Shown here one piece after another: positions 1 to 5,835 of a DNA stretch of 5,835 bases. Under the pieces are notes generated by a model that worked only from the letters and a program-made list of their open reading frames with translations, searched no databases and had not been told where the DNA came from. How positions within the stretch are numbered: position 1 is the first letter of the stretch; every line of letters begins with the position of its first letter. Position numbers and translations under genes: made by a program. Source of the stretch: Candidatus Margulisiibacteriota bacterium (GTDB lineage: Bacteria; Margulisbacteria; WOR-1; O2-12-FULL-45-9); NCBI GenBank assembly GCA_018817195.1, contig JAHIUL010000169.1, positions 1 through 5,835 on the forward strand, given 5' to 3'.

Positions 1-2
1 AG

Positions 3-1217
3 GGAAAATCCCTGCTCTCCACACAAATCAAATTTAGATTTAAATACAATGAAAAAGGAAGAATCACAGGTATTATTCCAATGGAAGAAAGCGGCGAAGA
101 ATCTCCAAACAAGAAATTCGGGTGGGGATTAGACGAAGCCCTGCGCGCGGTTTCCAGCCTATGGATCGAAGGCGAAACAGTTACTCTATCTGATATCGAT
201 ATCCTTCAGGTCTATAAACACCACAATTCTCTAATGGGCCTTTCCGGATCAATGGGTGCAGCCCACGAGATCGCTAAAGTAGCTTACGGCGAAGATTTTG
301 ATTTTAGAGTAGTAGAAATCCCCTCATTTATTCCAAAACTTGTCCTTACTCCGGATGATCTGGCTAATCTTGCCAAGCCACAAGTTCAGGAAAAAATAGA
401 TAAATGGATTAAAGCAGTAAAGGAAGTCGCGGAACTCGGAGATACAGGGGCGCCCTCAAAAAAGACCTATGCCAAAATCGTATTACAGGGCATAGAACCT
501 GATAGCCTGGAGCTTAAATCCTTCCTGGATCAAGCAGTTAAAGCAATTGGCAACAGAAAGATCGCTATTGTCCACCACGAAAAGATATTTATTCTGGAGA
601 AAAAAGCCCGCGTCAAAGCCGCGGTTGCCGAGGTAATTGAGAAAGCAGCATCCCAGCGCCCAACATTCGTTTCCCTGGAAACCGAGGAAGAATTTAAAGA
701 CTTCAAGGAATTATTAAAGAACGCAGGGGTTAAGTTCCAAACCTTTACTGGAGAAGATTTTGCAGATAACAAAAAAGAGATTGAAAAGATCGAAGCCGAA
801 ATTAAGAAGAGCGGCGAATGCAAGATGGGAGATTACATCTTTAAAAAAGAAGGGCTGCTCAAAAAACTCGTCGCCTATAAGAACGAAGATGGCAAACTAG
901 TTAAAGTCCCTGAAAAAGAAATCCAGGAAATCATCCGGGAAGCAAAAATGAGCCAGGCCGGCGAGCTCGGAATGGTCACCCTCTCCTATTTCTCCCGCGG
1001 TCTGGATATTCAGGCTAAAACCGCTTTGGACCAATTACTGGAAACCGCTTCTGAAAAAGCAGAAAAACTTGCTGCAGCAGAAGCCGAAGCTGCCCCAAAA
1101 ATAGCACAAGGGGGATTGCATGTTATCTCTCTGGGCGCTGGAACCGAAGCTAAGATTATCCAGCAGATCGGCCGCACTGCCCGCAGCTACCACCCCGGCT
1201 CCGCAACTGTATACACT
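3..1217 (+). other. SecA-type motor region: end of NBD1 plus NBD2
   Basis: The encoded segment follows the SecA order closely. FRFKYNEKGRITGII (bases 33-77) matches the strand-turn-strand that SecA has as DYIVKDGEVIIVDE. GWGLDEALRAV (residues 14-24) matches the SecA RRWSDGLHQAVEA helix. GLSGSMG (53-59) stands where SecA has motif III GMTGTA, and VVEIPS (77-82) where SecA has VVxIPTN. PTFVSLETEEEFKDFKELL (194-212) resembles the motif IV strand and helix of NBD2. MVTLSYFSRGLDI (298-310) resembles motif V VTIATNMAGRGTDI and keeps the R-G-x-D-I residues. QQIGRTAR (361-368) plus PGS (372-374) resembles motif VI QLRGRSGRQGDPGS and keeps both arginines. Walker A and B are not in the window. Two stretches, roughly residues 90-170 and 228-292, are longer than in ordinary SecA. 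Assigned by eye, without a profile search. Confidence 0.8.
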
Positions 1218-4200
1218 GGAAAAGGAGATGCGCTTTATCAAATTTATAAGGAAGAGACGGAAGCTTTGGAAAAACTGGTGAAAGGACACGAAGGCGAGGC
1301 TTTCTCACTTTATGATCCTCAAAACCAAGAGTTAATCGAGAAGGTTAATGAGGTTTTCAAAAAAGGCTATCAGAAAAATTTTGAGGCCCTGCTTGACACC
1401 TTTAAATATTCTGAAATGAAATACAAACTCCTCAACCTCATGAATAATCTATCTTCTAACGCCGCTGCCCCGCTCAAATTCGCAGAGATCGCAATCAAAG
1501 CCCATGTAGAGCTTTTACTTAAAAAATATGGGGTTGAAGACGGCAAGCCGCTTTCCGCGGAAGTGAAAGCCCAGCTCGAAAAGGAGCTGGGAAAAATGCT
1601 CGGCAAAAGAAAGGTTACCTTTGAAATATCAGCCGGCAAAATAAATGCTAAAGCCCTGGCAAACATTATGGCCAGGCGGATAATGAAGCTCTTTACTTCT
1701 CTGCGGCAGGGAGACGTTAATAACCCTGTAACCAACCCAAAATACCCAACCTGCGCGGGCGCCTCCTGCAGTGAAATATCAAAAATGACAATTGAGCTGC
1801 AGACAATCACGGGTGAGACCTATGCAGAGGTGATCGAAGAACTCGAGAAATTAAATCATCTGGATACAGCCAACATGGGCAGGGATTTTATTGAAAAAGA
1901 AATGGAACGGGTTGTGGGCCGGGCCAAGGGAGCTCTTCTGGCCAAACTCTTTAAAAATTGGTTTCCAAATAAAACACCACTACTGGGATCTCAGGCTATA
2001 AAAAATGCCGCGAGACCCGGCACAGGTTCCATCGTCATAACTGACGCTGGATCAGATCCGAAAACCGGCGACCTGGTTTTTAAGTTTACAGGCAAGGAAA
2101 GGAAAAAACTCAGAAAAACCGGGGCCTTTCTAAAAGACGGGGTTCTTTTCCTGTTTAATAAGAGTGTAAGTGAATTTCCCTACCGCGCGGTTGATCTGAA
2201 CGGCCTTAGCTGCAAAAAAATCAAAAAAGGAACATACGAATTTTCTTACGATGGCAAGAAACAAATTTATTCAGCCGCACAAATATGGAAAGCATTATCA
2301 ACAGGAAGAAAAATTTTGGGGGTTGAAGTAACAATCCGCAGCGCTGATTCCAAACTCGCGCTTCCAGAACCAGCCGGCACCGTGAGTTCCGGCCCCATTA
2401 TTCCACTGCAATCCGTATTTAAATTATCTCTGGGCGATGTTATTCCAGCCCCTGAGGCCGAAGTTGAATTTCAAAAGATCGATCCTGCGAAAGTAGACAA
2501 CCTCCAGGACCTGATCGCGGAAATAAAGAAAGTAGCGGATGAAGACGCCCTGCTCCTATTTGAAAGCAAAGGAACCGTAAAAATCCGCGGCAGAGCCAAA
2601 GATTTCAAAGCCTGGAAAAACAGTCTTAAATCCGCTCAGGAACTGCTGCTCTATTTAAAATCAACCGGCCAGGTTGACAAATACTCCAAAATTACCGCAA
2701 TGCTTACTAAACATCATCTTAAAGAAGCAGAACTGCAGTATAAATTGTTCGGAGAAGAAGCAAAGATAACCGTAGAAATTGACGGAGAAAAAATTGAAGT
2801 TCCAGCCAAGCTGGTCGCTGATATCCAGAGAGGCAAAAAAGCCCTTGCCCGCATCCGCGAAGCCATTATCAAAGCCAACCCGGATCTTTCCCCGGCTTAC
2901 ATCGATAACGTCATTAAAGCAAACGCTCCCGACATCTTTGCTAAAATTGATAAATCCAGCAAGAAATATCTTAAATTTGAAGTGGCCCGAATGACGGTTG
3001 CCGGAACCAAAGCCCAGCTGCTTGAGCTGCTCGACACGGTTAAAGTTGAAATCACGCTCGAAGACGGAAAAAAACTATTGATTGCCGTCAATAACCAGGA
3101 TGCCAAAGATTTTCTCTCTAATGACCCGGGGTTGCAGGAAAAAGCTCGTCAAAATATCATCAAAAAAATAGGGGAAATCGCAGAAGATGCCGAGATCGGA
3201 GACGTTTTCAAAATCCTGAAACCCGAACAAGTGCTTGATCAGCTTAAGCTGCAGATGAAGACCCTGCGGACTAACCTTGAGGCCAGCCAGTTCGCCCAGC
3301 AAAAGCTCATGCAAAAACAGGTAGAGTTCCAGCAGCAAGAGCTGAAAAAAATCCAAAAGCAGCTTAAAAAGGCCGACTCCCAGGAAGGCTTTGAATTGCT
3401 GGAAAAAGCAAGCATCAAAGCCGCTATGGCAGTTGAGGCTTATAGACTGACTTTCGAAAACATGCTCAACAATCATTTTGCCTCATCCGGAAAGAAAACT
3501 ATTTCCAAGGATGAATTGGAAAAGATCTGGAAAGAAGCTGAAACCGAAATGGCCAAAATCGAAGGCCAGGATCTTTTGTCTCAAAAGAAATACTTGGAAT
3601 ATCTTAAGAAGGGAATGCCCGGCGCGAATAAAGTTGCCAAGATCGGCCACCGCACGGTAAAGGATGGGATTCTTGGGTTATCAGTGGGGCTGGTATTAGA
3701 GACCGGGACAGAACTTGGGAATCTTCTTGCTGGCGAAGGTTTTGACTTTGCAAAAGTCCTCAAAAACACTGGAGAACAAGGTTTGCACTGGGCGCGCTTT
3801 GGCTTGATGGCTGGCGCCAGTGAACATTTACTGGGATGGTCAGAATCACTCTCTATGTATGGAGCCATGGTCATACCAGCCCTCTGGGATCTAGGAAATC
3901 CTGATCTTCCCTTTGAAATGAAGGGGCAAGTATTTGTGCAGCATGCCTTGGGACTGGGCGGTTTTATCGGCGGTATGGGGCTTGCAAAACGAGGCATAGC
4001 GCCTAAGTTTCCCAAGGTCGGCGGATGGGCCACTTTGGCCTTTGGAATGGCGTCAGCTTGGGGACTTGGCAAACTTCATAATGAAATTTACGCAGCATCC
4101 GAAAGCTATCGAAGTATTGTCGATTCAAAAGTTATGAATAGTATTGGTTCATTTTTGGGAGGGACCAGTGATTATGTGACAGTTGCCTGGGGATCAAGCC

Positions 4201-5588
4201 TGGCGGCTTCTGGCTTGGCCAGCATAGGAACCACTTTAGTTGAATTGGATGCCCTTGGATCAGCTTTTGGAATAGAAGCATCGTTTGGCGGAGCATCCAC
4301 TTTCTTTTCAAGGGGCGCTTCTATTATAAGCAGAGCAGCTGGGCCATTGATCGTTCTTGGTCTTTGTAAAGGATTTTTCAGCACCCTTTATGACATCTCC
4401 AATAGTGATTATGAAAAGGTCATTGCGCAAAGATTGGGAAATAGAATGTGGAATAAAACCTGCGATAACACCGAGGCAGGCTGTTGGGCAGCAGAGGCTA
4501 TAGGCGGCGAGTTTAAGTTTGATCAGCAGGTCGAGGGCTTTGCGGAATGGCTCAATAAAGTCAATATGGAACGAAAAAAATGGACCGGCGGTATGGATCC
4601 TGTTTATTATAAACACGAAGGTCCAGACCCAATATATCTATATCTCAAAACCCCTCCTCAGTATTATCCAAAAGCTGCAGATCTTGAAGATGCTTTTGTT
4701 ACAAATACCATAGAAACTGTTGCCAAGGATTTCTCAGATAGTCTGTCTCTTGCGGGAAGCATTCCTGGCAATTTTAACCTTTCTGCTTTAGATTTTATTC
4801 TAAAGAATATAACTGGAAATGTGGAAAATGATTACGAAAGCGCCCTAAATTTTGTGCAATCTCAAGTCCAGCCATTGACACAACCGGTAAGTTTAAATGA
4901 GTACGAGCAGAAGATCTATAAAGCGGTCCTGGAAAACCTTAAAGGCACAACTGGATTTGATGATCCCAAGCTCATAGGCATTGTAAAGAATTTTTATATT
5001 GATGAATTCCATTATGGTGATGGCCCTGACAGCCTGGACAATGATTGCGATGGGAGCGAGGAATGTGAGAATATGGCAGATGAACCATTAATGTCAGTGG
5101 AAGAAGCTAATATGAAGGCAATAGCAAAAGCAAAAGGCCTTCTGAAGAAATTCAAGATTCTATTCTATCATAACAACGTAAATTATATCTCTCTGATTAA
5201 CCCTCAGGATATGGGAAAAGAGCTCTATGAATATCTAAATTTCTATGTCAACGAAGCTCCTAAAATAAATAGGCAAAACAGCGCAAAAAAGGCTACGCTG
5301 TGGGAAAGTTTCAAAAAGCAGAACCCTGAGATCGCCAAGAAAATCGAAGAGAAGAAACAACTGAACCCGCTAGAACATGATATCTTTCTTAAAGAATACG
5401 GTTTACCATCAGCAAATATCCCGCAGAATATCCAAAACCCCTTTGAAGACACCGCCATAATGAAAATGGCAAAAGTTCAGAAAGTTCACGACACATTTGC
5501 AAAGTTTTTTGACAGCACAGGAAGATTATTGCCGGGCAAAGCCAGGGCCTTTGTGGTCTGTGACTACCCAACGTATGTATGGAAATGA
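3..5588 (+). CDS. Giant SecA-like ATPase fused to a long helical, hydrophobic and Ca-motif C-terminal extension (5'-partial, 3' end probably artefactual)
   Basis: Residues are numbered from the Met at base 81, but the frame is open to base 3 and the 26 codons before that Met still fit SecA, so the true start lies outside the window; no well-spaced ribosome binding site precedes base 81. In order the protein shows: the end of a SecA-type NBD1 and an NBD2 (to about residue 379); a possible remnant of the SecA helical scaffold (about 400-455); a long unassigned helical region with a beta-rich patch (about 645-752); a Gln-rich coiled coil (about 1049-1098); a Gly/Ala-rich hydrophobic region (about 1193-1436); and a tail with a MopE-like Asp-rich motif (about 1646-1664). 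SecA proteins are typically 800-1000 residues and end soon after the scaffold and a short linker; this one runs at least 1400 residues further. By family knowledge the motor should hydrolyse ATP and move polypeptide; the extension's job is unknown. Codons from about 5532 to the stop are antisense to a glycosyltransferase, so the natural C-terminus is missing. Coding status is very secure, SecA relationship strong but divergent, function inferred. Confidence 0.88.
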   Translation, partial: GKSLLSTQIKFRFKYNEKGRITGIIPMEESGEESPNKKFGWGLDEALRAVSSLWIEGETVTLSDIDILQVYKHHNSLMGLSGSMGAAHEIAKVAYGEDFDFRVVEIPSFIPKLVLTPDDLANLAKPQVQEKIDKWIKAVKEVAELGDTGAPSKKTYAKIVLQGIEPDSLELKSFLDQAVKAIGNRKIAIVHHEKIFILEKKARVKAAVAEVIEKAASQRPTFVSLETEEEFKDFKELLKNAGVKFQTFTGEDFADNKKEIEKIEAEIKKSGECKMGDYIFKKEGLLKKLVAYKNEDGKLVKVPEKEIQEIIREAKMSQAGELGMVTLSYFSRGLDIQAKTALDQLLETASEKAEKLAAAEAEAAPKIAQGGLHVISLGAGTEAKIIQQIGRTARSYHPGSATVYTGKGDALYQIYKEETEALEKLVKGHEGEAFSLYDPQNQELIEKVNEVFKKGYQKNFEALLDTFKYSEMKYKLLNLMNNLSSNAAAPLKFAEIAIKAHVELLLKKYGVEDGKPLSAEVKAQLEKELGKMLGKRKVTFEISAGKINAKALANIMARRIMKLFTSLRQGDVNNPVTNPKYPTCAGASCSEISKMTIELQTITGETYAEVIEELEKLNHLDTANMGRDFIEKEMERVVGRAKGALLAKLFKNWFPNKTPLLGSQAIKNAARPGTGSIVITDAGSDPKTGDLVFKFTGKERKKLRKTGAFLKDGVLFLFNKSVSEFPYRAVDLNGLSCKKIKKGTYEFSYDGKKQIYSAAQIWKALSTGRKILGVEVTIRSADSKLALPEPAGTVSSGPIIPLQSVFKLSLGDVIPAPEAEVEFQKIDPAKVDNLQDLIAEIKKVADEDALLLFESKGTVKIRGRAKDFKAWKNSLKSAQELLLYLKSTGQVDKYSKITAMLTKHHLKEAELQYKLFGEEAKITVEIDGEKIEVPAKLVADIQRGKKALARIREAIIKANPDLSPAYIDNVIKANAPDIFAKIDKSSKKYLKFEVARMTVAGTKAQLLELLDTVKVEITLEDGKKLLIAVNNQDAKDFLSNDPGLQEKARQNIIKKIGEIAEDAEIGDVFKILKPEQVLDQLKLQMKTLRTNLEASQFAQQKLMQKQVEFQQQELKKIQKQLKKADSQEGFELLEKASIKAAMAVEAYRLTFENMLNNHFASSGKKTISKDELEKIWKEAETEMAKIEGQDLLSQKKYLEYLKKGMPGANKVAKIGHRTVKDGILGLSVGLVLETGTELGNLLAGEGFDFAKVLKNTGEQGLHWARFGLMAGASEHLLGWSESLSMYGAMVIPALWDLGNPDLPFEMKGQVFVQHALGLGGFIGGMGLAKRGIAPKFPKVGGWATLAFGMASAWGLGKLHNEIYAASESYRSIVDSKVMNSIGSFLGGTSDYVTVAWGSSLAASGLASIGTTLVELDALGSAFGIEASFGGASTFFSRGASIISRAAGPLIVLGLCKGFFSTLYDISNSDYEKVIAQRLGNRMWNKTCDNTEAGCWAAEAIGGEFKFDQQVEGFAEWLNKVNMERKKWTGGMDPVYYKHEGPDPIYLYLKTPPQYYPKAADLEDAFVTNTIETVAKDFSDSLSLAGSIPGNFNLSALDFILKNITGNVENDYESALNFVQSQVQPLTQPVSLNEYEQKIYKAVLENLKGTTGFDDPKLIGIVKNFYIDEFHYGDGPDSLDNDCDGSEECENMADEPLMSVEEANMKAIAKAKGLLKKFKILFYHNNVNYISLINPQDMGKELYEYLNFYVNEAPKINRQNSAKKATLWESFKKQNPEIAKKIEEKKQLNPLEHDIFLKEYGLPSANIPQNIQNPFEDTAIMKMAKVQKVHDTFAKFFDSTGRLLPGKARAFVVCDYPTYVWK
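873..3116 (+). repeat. Recurring DG-turn hairpin plus helix motif (four candidate copies in the protein)
   Basis: Four places in the protein share a short pattern: a strand, a DG turn followed by Lys or Glu, a second short strand, then an amphipathic helix. They are at bases 873-950 (NEDGKLVKVPEKEIQEIIRE), 2235-2318 (SYDGKKQIYSAAQIWKALS), 2763-2855 (EIDGEKIEVPAKLVADIQRG) and 3039-3116 (LEDGKKLLIAVNNQDAKDF). There is no obvious nucleotide repeat, so any duplication would be old. The first and third are the most alike. This may be convergence of a simple motif rather than a true repeat family. Confidence 0.3.
2013..2336 (+). other. Beta-rich unassigned patch in the giant protein
   Basis: Residues about 645-752 depart from the surrounding long helices. 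They hold many short alternating hydrophobic strands with Gly/Asp/Asn turns, for example GSIVITDAGSD, GDLVFKFTGKE, DGVLFLFNKS, GTYEFSYDGKK and KILGVEVTIRS. The pattern looks like a small beta domain rather than coiled coil or membrane sequence. I do not recognise the fold or a family. It lies between the SecA-like motor and the coiled coil in the same chain. Confidence 0.4.
3225..3374 (+). other. Glutamine-rich coiled coil in the giant protein
   Basis: Residues about 1049-1098 contain no Pro or Gly after residue 1050, have about 12 Gln in 50 residues, and show hydrophobics at 3/4 spacing for part of the length (L1055, L1062, A1069, L1076, F1083; then L1088, I1091, L1095). This is typical of a two- or three-stranded coiled coil and suggests self-association or a rigid spacer between the motor half and the hydrophobic half. 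The helical character appears to continue to about residue 1130. Confidence 0.6.
3657..4388 (+). other. Gly/Ala-rich hydrophobic, probably membrane-associated region of the giant protein
   Basis: Residues about 1193-1436 differ sharply from the charged helices before them. Candidate hydrophobic stretches include GILGLSVGLVL (1196-1206), MYGAMVIPALWDLG (1259-1272), HALGLGGFIGGMGLA (1288-1302), GGWATLAFGMASAWGLG (1314-1330), YVTVAWGSSLAASGLAS (1365-1381) and AAGPLIVLGLCKGFF (1419-1433). Many contain small-xxx-small Gly/Ala patterns as in glycine-zipper helices or pore-forming hairpins. Several stretches are short or broken by charges, so an amphipathic or hairpin insertion is as possible as true transmembrane helices, and the number of crossings cannot be given. 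Membrane association is an inference from composition only. Confidence 0.5.
5016..5072 (+). other. MopE-like Asp-rich calcium-binding motif
   Basis: Residues 1646-1664 read GDGPDSLDNDCDGSEECEN. The core DGPDSLDNDCDG is very close to the DG-x-DNDCDG signature repeated in MopE-type and other secreted proteins, where the Asp/Asn side chains bind calcium. Here there is a single copy, followed by a second Cys six residues later (C1656 and C1662) and by ADE. In known families this motif lies outside the cytoplasm, which makes the C-terminal part of this chain a candidate for export or surface exposure. The motif is seen directly; calcium binding and location are inferred. Confidence 0.6.
5526..5534. 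other. Probable sequence junction (chimera or rearrangement breakpoint)
   Basis: Left of this point the plus-strand giant frame is coherent. Right of it the recognisable coding signal is the minus-strand glycosyltransferase, whose family match runs as far as its AR residues at 5532-5537 and then stops. The plus frame carries on for about 18 codons that are simply antisense to the glycosyltransferase, and GC rises to about 55%. Two truncated genes meeting tail to tail with a change in composition mark a join of two unrelated sequences. Confidence 0.65.
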
Positions 5589-5834
5589 ACTATGGTAGGG
5601 CGCAGAAGTTTCCGGGTTGCCGGTATCCCACACCACGATCACTTCCCATCGCCGGAGCGTTTGCGCTTCCAGGCTGTCGAGTGCGTTGAGTAGTTCCTTC
5701 TCGTGACCTGGCCCGACTGGTATGACGACACTAATCAGCGGTTCGTCATATTGCCGTACTGGATGGCTCTGCCTCTTTGGTGTTGCCATGGATGCAAACG
5801 GATGGCCCGGCTTCTCCTTGTCCTGATGCTCATA
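5526..5834 (-). CDS. Family 2 glycosyltransferase, N-terminal fragment (both ends incomplete)
   Basis: Read on the minus strand, PLISVVIPVGPGHEKELL is followed by ALDSLEAQTLRRWEVIVV, then WDTGN and GPGFAR. This is the standard opening of a GT-A fold family 2 glycosyltransferase (first strand SVVIP, helix with SL.AQT, strand WEVIVV.D, and the GxGxAR motif that normally continues into ARNxGI and the DxD metal site). The frame meets a stop at 5526-5528 immediately after the AR motif, so the DxD site and everything after it are absent. The first Met is at 5787-5789, but the frame stays open upstream of it to the window edge, and the only AAGGAG is about 24 bases before that Met, too far to support it. 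The true start is therefore undecided and the domain could sit inside a longer protein. GC is about 55%, above the giant gene. Family enzymes transfer sugars from nucleotide-sugar donors; this fragment could not be active as it stands. Confidence 0.75.
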   Translation of the reverse strand, partial: YEHQDKEKPGHPFASMATPKRQSHPVRQYDEPLISVVIPVGPGHEKELLNALDSLEAQTLRRWEVIVVWDTGNPETSAPYHSSFPYIRWVVTDHKGPGFARQ

Positions 5835-5835
5835 G

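Noticed and set aside
81..83. ATG at base 81 as the true start of the giant gene
   Set aside because: The frame is open to base 3, the residues before it fit the SecA pattern, and the nearest purine-rich stretch (about 55-62) is too far upstream.
1570..1591. Perfect 8-bp inverted repeat with a 6-base loop (cccagctc / gagctggg)
   Set aside because: It lies inside the coding sequence for AQLEKELGK, has no T-run after it, and can arise from repeated Leu/Glu codons.
3240..3251. 12-bp palindrome cagcttaagctg
   Set aside because: It is inside the coiled-coil coding sequence and isolated, with no promoter or operator context; chance is the simplest reading.
530..5571. Many short minus-strand and alternate plus-strand open frames under the giant gene
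   Set aside because: They lie opposite or out of frame with a strongly coding sequence, show low-complexity Ser/Phe/Leu antisense composition, and none has a recognisable domain.
5389..5571. Minus-strand 60-codon frame crossing the junction region
   Set aside because: It is in a different frame from the recognised GT2 fragment and has no family resemblance; it is an antisense shadow.
5589..5835. Possible terminator or promoter after the giant gene
   Set aside because: There is no GC-rich hairpin with a T-run, and the stretch is explained by minus-strand glycosyltransferase coding sequence.

Overview
The window is almost entirely one very long plus-strand reading frame. It is open from base 3 to a stop at 5586-5588 and has no start codon with a convincing ribosome binding site inside the window. 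Composition is moderate: hand counts of sampled lines give about 45-50% GC in the first two thirds and about 35-40% in much of the last third. The lysine/alanine/glutamate-rich protein style and the extreme gene length point to an uncultured Gram-negative-type bacterium. Omnitrophota and similar candidate phyla known for giant proteins are my best guess, at low confidence. Both ends of the window look like the ends of a short metagenomic contig.

Layout: bases 3 to about 1217 encode the rear half of a divergent SecA-type motor ATPase: the end of NBD1 with a motif III-like GLSGSM, then NBD2 with motif V-like SRGLDI and motif VI-like QIGRTAR. The Walker A and B part would lie upstream of the window. 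Bases 1218-3650 encode a long, mostly helical extension I cannot assign. It holds a beta-rich patch, a recurring small hairpin-helix motif and a glutamine-rich coiled coil. Bases 3657-4388 encode about 240 residues rich in Gly/Ala and hydrophobics, probably membrane-inserting or membrane-associated. The remaining C-terminal part carries a MopE-like, Asp-rich calcium-binding signature (DGPDSLDNDCDG), a motif typical of secreted or surface proteins.

Taken together, the single chain joins a cytoplasmic secretion-type motor to a possible membrane segment and a possibly extracytoplasmic C-terminus. This is the most interesting thing in the window. I infer a membrane-anchored or self-exporting SecA-like machine; nothing here proves it.

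At about 5526-5534 the sequence changes abruptly. From there to the right edge it is about 55% GC, and the coding signal is on the minus strand: the N-terminal part of a family 2 glycosyltransferase, cut off in mid-domain. The last 18 or so codons of the giant frame are the antisense of this glycosyltransferase, so the stop at 5588 is probably not the natural end of the giant protein. An assembly chimera is the simplest explanation; a real rearrangement is the alternative.
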